Below are positions 60,294-64,000 of a DNA stretch of 64,000 nucleotides, piece by piece. The DNA is taken from positions 72,741-136,740 of the forward strand of contig NZ_RXMA01000015.1 of NCBI RefSeq assembly GCF_003966125.1, in the 5' to 3' direction. Position 1 is the stretch's first letter. Every line of letters begins with the position of its first letter. The notes beneath the pieces were generated by a model, which was given only the letters and a program-made list of their open reading frames with translations, was not told the DNA's origin and searched no databases. A program made the position numbers and the translations under genes. The stretch comes from Azospirillum griseum. GTDB lineage: Bacteria > Pseudomonadota > Alphaproteobacteria > Azospirillales > Azospirillaceae.

Positions 60294-62006
60294 TCAATCG
60301 TGCTGGTAGATGTCCACGTCCTTGGTCTCGCGAACGAACAGCATGCCGATCACGAAGGTCGCCGCCGCGATCACGATGGGGTACCAGAGACCGGAATAGA
60401 TGTCGCCGGTGGCCGCCACGATGGCGAAGGAGGTCGTCGGCAGGAAGCCGCCGAACCAGCCGTTGCCGATGTGGTAGGGCAGCGACATGGAGGTGTAGCG
60501 GATGCGGGTCGGGAACAGTTCCACCAGCATCGCGGCGATCGGGCCATAAACCATGGTCACATAGATGACCAGGATCGTCAGCAGCGCCACCACCATGGTG
60601 GTGTCCACACGGGCCGGATCGGCCTTGGCCGGGTAATTGGCGGCCTTCAGCGCATCGCTCAGGCCCTTGTCGAACGCCGCACCGGCGGCCTTTGCGTCGG
60701 CGGGGGCGGCGGGCGTGGCCGGGCCGTGGCTCAACGACACCGTCGTCGCGGTGGGGGCCGCCGAATAGGACGGGATGACGGTCGCCCCGACCTTGATCGA
60801 CGCCACCGTGCCAGCGGCGGCAACCTCGTTGCTGTAGGGAATGCCCCGGCGGACCAGCGCACTCTTGGCGATGTCGCAGGAGCTGGTGAATTGCGAGGTG
60901 CCGACCGGGTTGAACTGGAAGGAGCATTCGCCCGGATCGGCCACGACCACCACCGGAGAGGTCGCGATGGCTTCCTCAAGCGCCGGGTTGGCGTAGTGGG
61001 TGATCGACTTGAAGATCGGGAAGTAGGTCAGGCAGGCCAGCGCCAGACCGGCCATGATGATCGGCTTGCGGCCGATGCGGTCGGCCAGCGTGCCGAAGAT
61101 GACGAAGAAGGGGGTGCCGATCAGCAAGGACGCGGCGATCATCAGGTTGGCCGTCTGGGCGTCCACCTTCAGCGTCTGGGTCAGGAAGAACAGGGCGTAG
61201 AACTGGCCCGTGTACCAGACCACCGCCTGCCCGGCGACCAGCCCGAACAGGGCCAGCAGCACGATCTTCAGGTTCGGCCAGCGGCCGAAGGACTCGGTCA
61301 GCGGAGCCTTGGAATGCTTGCCCTCCTCCTTCATCCGCTTGAAGGCGGGCGATTCGTTCAGCATCAGGCGGATCCAGACGGAAATGCCCAGCAGAACGAT
61401 GGAGATCAGGAAGGGAATGCGCCAGCCCCAGGCGTCGAAATCCTCCGGAGCCATCGACACGCGGCAGCCCAGGATCACCAGCAGCGACAGGAACAGGCCC
61501 AGGGTCGCCGTGGTTTGAATCCAGGAGGTGTAGTTGCCGCGCCGCCCGTGCGGGGCGTGTTCGGCCACATAGGTGGCGGCCCCGCCATACTCACCGCCCA
61601 GCGCCAGACCTTGCAGCAGCCGCAGGCCGATCAGAATGATCGGGGCGGCGATGCCGATGGTGGCGTAGTTGGGCAGGATGCCGACGATGAAGGTCGACAG
61701 GCCCATGATGAGGATGGTGACGAGGAAGGTGTATTTGCGCCCGATCATGTCGCCCAGGCGGCCGAACATCAGCGCGCCGAACGGGCGCACCGCGAAACCG
61801 GCGGCAAAGGCCATCAGGGCGAAGATGAAGGCGGCGGTCGGGTTGACGCCGGAAAAGAACTGCTTGGCGATCACCGCGCTGAGCGAGCCGTACAGGTAGA
61901 AATCGTACCATTCGAACACGGTGCCAAGCGACGAAGCGAAGATCACCTTCTTCTCTTCGCCGGTCATTGGCCGGGTGTGGTCGTCCGTTTGTGCCGCGTA
62001 GGCCAT
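60294..62006 (-). CDS. MFS transporter, metabolite:H+ symporter (MHS) type with large loop
   Basis: 570 residues from ATG 62006, with GGGGAGG about 10 bases upstream; an extra in-frame start 12 codons earlier is possible. N-terminal SSLGTVFEWYDFYLYGSLSA and motif A (GRLGDMIGRKYTF), GGEYGGAATYVAEHAP and RESPAF-like NESPAFKRM are MHS signatures. About 125 hydrophilic residues, rich in Ala/Thr/Ser (GECSFQFNPVGTSQF; two Cys), separate the ninth and tenth membrane segments, so the protein is about 130 residues longer than classical ProP/KgtP. Probably imports an organic acid or compatible solute. Confidence 0.88.
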   Translation of the reverse strand: MAYAAQTDDHTRPMTGEEKKVIFASSLGTVFEWYDFYLYGSLSAVIAKQFFSGVNPTAAFIFALMAFAAGFAVRPFGALMFGRLGDMIGRKYTFLVTILIMGLSTFIVGILPNYATIGIAAPIILIGLRLLQGLALGGEYGGAATYVAEHAPHGRRGNYTSWIQTTATLGLFLSLLVILGCRVSMAPEDFDAWGWRIPFLISIVLLGISVWIRLMLNESPAFKRMKEEGKHSKAPLTESFGRWPNLKIVLLALFGLVAGQAVVWYTGQFYALFFLTQTLKVDAQTANLMIAASLLIGTPFFVIFGTLADRIGRKPIIMAGLALACLTYFPIFKSITHYANPALEEAIATSPVVVVADPGECSFQFNPVGTSQFTSSCDIAKSALVRRGIPYSNEVAAAGTVASIKVGATVIPSYSAAPTATTVSLSHGPATPAAPADAKAAGAAFDKGLSDALKAANYPAKADPARVDTTMVVALLTILVIYVTMVYGPIAAMLVELFPTRIRYTSMSLPYHIGNGWFGGFLPTTSFAIVAATGDIYSGLWYPIVIAAATFVIGMLFVRETKDVDIYQHD

Positions 62007-62115
62007 GTCTCCAGAACCTCCCCAGATGTGGCTGGAAATCACCGGGTCTTTTTTGTGGTTATGACCAAGTGAGCCGCTAGGTTATCGGTCTGAAATGTAT
62101 GGCTTACAAATGATT

Positions 62116-62149
62116 GGAGTCACCCCCGACCAAAGTCGGGGGTGACTCC
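62116..62149. terminator. Perfect 15-bp hairpin between GDH and MHS genes
   Basis: GGAGTCACCCCCGAC and its exact reverse complement around a CAAA loop. The T-run behind it is weak on either strand (CTCTTTT after a GC spacer on the plus strand), but position, 23 bases past the gdh stop, makes a terminator likely. Confidence 0.7.
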
Positions 62150-62172
62150 GCGCGCGCTCTTTTCCAGCGCGA

Positions 62173-64000
62173 TCAACGCTCAGCGGTCAGGCCGCGCAGT
62201 TGGCGGCTGGCCACCGTCAGCATCGGCAGGTCAACGGCGGGTTGACCGCGCAACTCGGCGATCAGCGGCTCGACCCGCTCCATCGCCGCGCGCCGGGCGG
62301 CGATCCATTGGCGGATGCGGGCCTCGGCGCTGTCCGCTCCGGGGCCGTCGGTCGTCAGGACCCGCACCGTCAGTTCCATCTGATGGGCGAACAGGTCATC
62401 GACGATGGCGGCGACCGCCTGTTTCTGCCAATGGCTGTCCGCGCGGGTGGCCAGCGCCGCATCACGCAACCAGTCGAGCGCGAAGCGGCGGCCCAACCCA
62501 ACATAGACGGCGGCGACCGCCGTCACCGGCTGGCCGGTGCGGTTGGCGATCCGGGCCAGATCCGGGGCGGCGGCCAGCACCGGCAACGCGGCGATGCGGT
62601 GGGCCAACGCCTCCGGCACCCCGTTGGCGGTGTGAATAGCGGCGCGGGCCGCCAAGCGGGCCTGCTCCGCGCCGTCCAGCACCTGGCCGAGATCGGCGGT
62701 CAGCGCGTCCACCGCCGGGCGATAGGCCGCGATGGCCGCTGTGACGTCCAGCGGATGGCCACCATGGGCGAGGAACCAACCCACCGCCCGCTCGACCAGC
62801 GTCTGAATCTCCAGCACCAAGGCGGTCTGAGTTGCGGCGGGGACGGCGTTGTCGAGGCGGTCGATGACGTCCCAGAGTGTGTTGAGGCCGAAGACGTCGC
62901 GGGTGATGGCGTAGGCGCGGGCGACGTCGGCGGGGGCGAGGCCAGTCTTGTCCATCATGTCGCGGACGAAGGTCGGGCCGACGCGGTTGACCAGGCCGTT
63001 GGTGGCCTGGGTGGCGATGATCTCGCGGCGCAGGCGGTGGCGGGCGATGGCGTCGGCCTGGCCCTCTTGCAGCGGGACCGGGAAATAGGCGCGCAGCTCC
63101 GCCGCCATCGCCGGGTCGTCGGGCAGGTCGGACGCCAGCAGATCGTCGTACAGCGTGATCTTGGCGTAGGCCAGCAGCACCGCCAGTTCGGGCCGGGTCA
63201 GGCCGCGCCGGTCGGCCATCCGCTCGGCCAGTTCCTCGTCGTTGGGCAGGAACTCGATGGCGCGGTTCAGACGGCCCGCCTTTTCCAGCGCGCGGATGAA
63301 GCGCGCCTGGGCTTCCAGCAGCGCCGCACCCTGGGATTGGGCGATGGTCAGCGCCTGGGTCTGGCGGTAATTGTCGGCCAGCACCAGCGCCGCCACCTCG
63401 TCGGTCATCGACGCCATCAGGGTGTCGCGCTGCTTCACCGTCATATCGCCGCGCGCCACCACGTCGCCCAGCAGGATCTTGATGTTCACCTCGTGGTCGG
63501 AGGTGTCCACACCCGCCGAATTGTCGATGGCGTCGGTGTTCAGCCGGACACCAACGCGGGCGGCTTCGATGCGGCCGCGCTGGGTGGCGCCCAGATTGGC
63601 GCCTTCGCCGACCACCGTCGCCCGCAGGTCGCGGCCATCGACGCGCAGGGCGTCGTTGGCCTTGTCCCCGGCCTCGGCGTTGGTTTCGCCCGATTCCTTG
63701 ATGTAGGTGCCGATGCCGCCGAACCACAGCAGATCGACCTTGGCCGTCAGCAGGCGGCGCATCAGCTCTGCCGGGGCCAGATGGCTGGCCTCGATGCCGA
63801 AACAGGCGCGGACCTCCGGCGTCAGCTCCACGCTCTTGGCGCTGCGCTCGACGATCTGGCCGCCGGGCGACAACAGGCTGCGGTCGTAATCGGCCCAGGA
63901 GGAGCGGGGCAGGGCGAACAGCCGGTTGCGCTCCGCCCAGCTCGCCGCCGCGTCCGGGTTGGGATCAAGGAAAATATGGCGGTGGTCGAAGGCGGCGAGC
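62173..64000 (-). CDS. NAD-specific glutamate dehydrogenase, C-terminal part (cut by window end)
   Basis: The visible 608 residues are the C-terminal part of a very large (about 1600-residue in relatives) NAD-GDH; the frame runs open to the window end, which cuts it. Conserved stretches: AAFDHRHIFLDPNPD near the edge, FALPRSSWADYDRSLLS, KVDLLWFGGIGTYIK, VGEGANLGATQRGRIEAA, RLNTDAIDNSAGVDTSDHEVNIKILL and LTRPELAVLLAYAKI. It oxidises glutamate to 2-oxoglutarate and ammonia in the cytoplasm, linking amino-acid catabolism to the TCA cycle. The beginning and regulatory domain lie outside. Confidence 0.95.
   Translation of the reverse strand, partial: LAAFDHRHIFLDPNPDAAASWAERNRLFALPRSSWADYDRSLLSPGGQIVERSAKSVELTPEVRACFGIEASHLAPAELMRRLLTAKVDLLWFGGIGTYIKESGETNAEAGDKANDALRVDGRDLRATVVGEGANLGATQRGRIEAARVGVRLNTDAIDNSAGVDTSDHEVNIKILLGDVVARGDMTVKQRDTLMASMTDEVAALVLADNYRQTQALTIAQSQGAALLEAQARFIRALEKAGRLNRAIEFLPNDEELAERMADRRGLTRPELAVLLAYAKITLYDDLLASDLPDDPAMAAELRAYFPVPLQEGQADAIARHRLRREIIATQATNGLVNRVGPTFVRDMMDKTGLAPADVARAYAITRDVFGLNTLWDVIDRLDNAVPAATQTALVLEIQTLVERAVGWFLAHGGHPLDVTAAIAAYRPAVDALTADLGQVLDGAEQARLAARAAIHTANGVPEALAHRIAALPVLAAAPDLARIANRTGQPVTAVAAVYVGLGRRFALDWLRDAALATRADSHWQKQAVAAIVDDLFAHQMELTVRVLTTDGPGADSAEARIRQWIAARRAAMERVEPLIAELRGQPAVDLPMLTVASRQLRGLTAER

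Overview
The window is chromosomal DNA of high-GC character. It looks like a motile, metabolically versatile alphaproteobacterium of the Rhodospirillales/Azospirillum kind; that placement is inferred from gene content, not from a marker gene. Supporting content: a large NAD-type glutamate dehydrogenase, a TIGR02302/DUF4175 low-complexity membrane protein, DUF1127, an ftsE-ftsX-ydcF-plsC neighbourhood, a FlaF homologue preceded by a CtrA-type box, HemP, CcoG/FixG, and many two-component and c-di-GMP proteins. I saw no rRNA, tRNA, CRISPR array or intact insertion sequence.

Layout. 1-1600: the left edge holds a truncated, compositionally different PI-PLC-like gene and an orphan phage/contractile-injection tail-tube (gp19) homologue. 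1659-6558: housekeeping and amino-acid enzymes (YgiQ, PhzF-like, hydroxyaspartate/threonine ammonia-lyase, GNAT, DUF1127). 6900-10245: the ftsE-ftsX-ydcF group, with plsC divergent from it. 10269-12607: a hydratase and an M20 deacylase. 12564-15880: a CHASE-PAS-GGDEF-EAL protein translationally coupled to an unknown 169-aa protein. 16232-18984: LysE exporter, a small unknown protein, and TRAP DctQM permeases without a binding protein. 19048-23521: a 7TM sensor kinase, a GST and a chemoreceptor. 24075-26848: an AGE-family sugar epimerase overlapping its sigma-54 activator. 27067-31351: ccoG, DUF983, a MocR regulator and HupE. 31436-35451: a 3-hydroxybutyrate/acetoacetate utilisation operon. 35814-38779: a 34-aa membrane peptide, Fur-box/hemP, a LacI regulator and an MFS exporter. 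38951-45577: a zinc-ribbon protein and a four-gene phosphorelay cluster (PAS kinase, REC-HDOD, REC-kinase, REC-degenerate GGDEF/EAL). 46028-53541: a PilZ-tailed chemoreceptor, DUF4175, a DMT transporter, a FlaF-DUF2934 fusion and a PagL-like barrel. 53670-64000: a kinase-like/ATPase fusion, Usp, a small unknown protein, an SSS-type hybrid kinase, an MHS-type transporter and the C-terminal part of NAD-GDH, cut by the window end.

Themes. Signalling dominates: five histidine kinases, two chemoreceptors, two GGDEF/EAL-type proteins, one PilZ domain and one HDOD protein, consistent with a lifestyle switching between motility and attachment. The metabolic operons point to use of ketone bodies/PHB monomers and organic acids, with microaerobic respiration hinted at by ccoG. 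I found no clear-cut new multi-gene system. The most original items are the FlaF-DUF2934 fusion under a CtrA-like box, the receiver protein with degenerate GGDEF/EAL halves inside a kinase cluster, the epimerase/sigma-54 activator pair with a 33-bp inverted repeat behind it, and the orphan tail-tube gene beside a foreign-looking PI-PLC gene.
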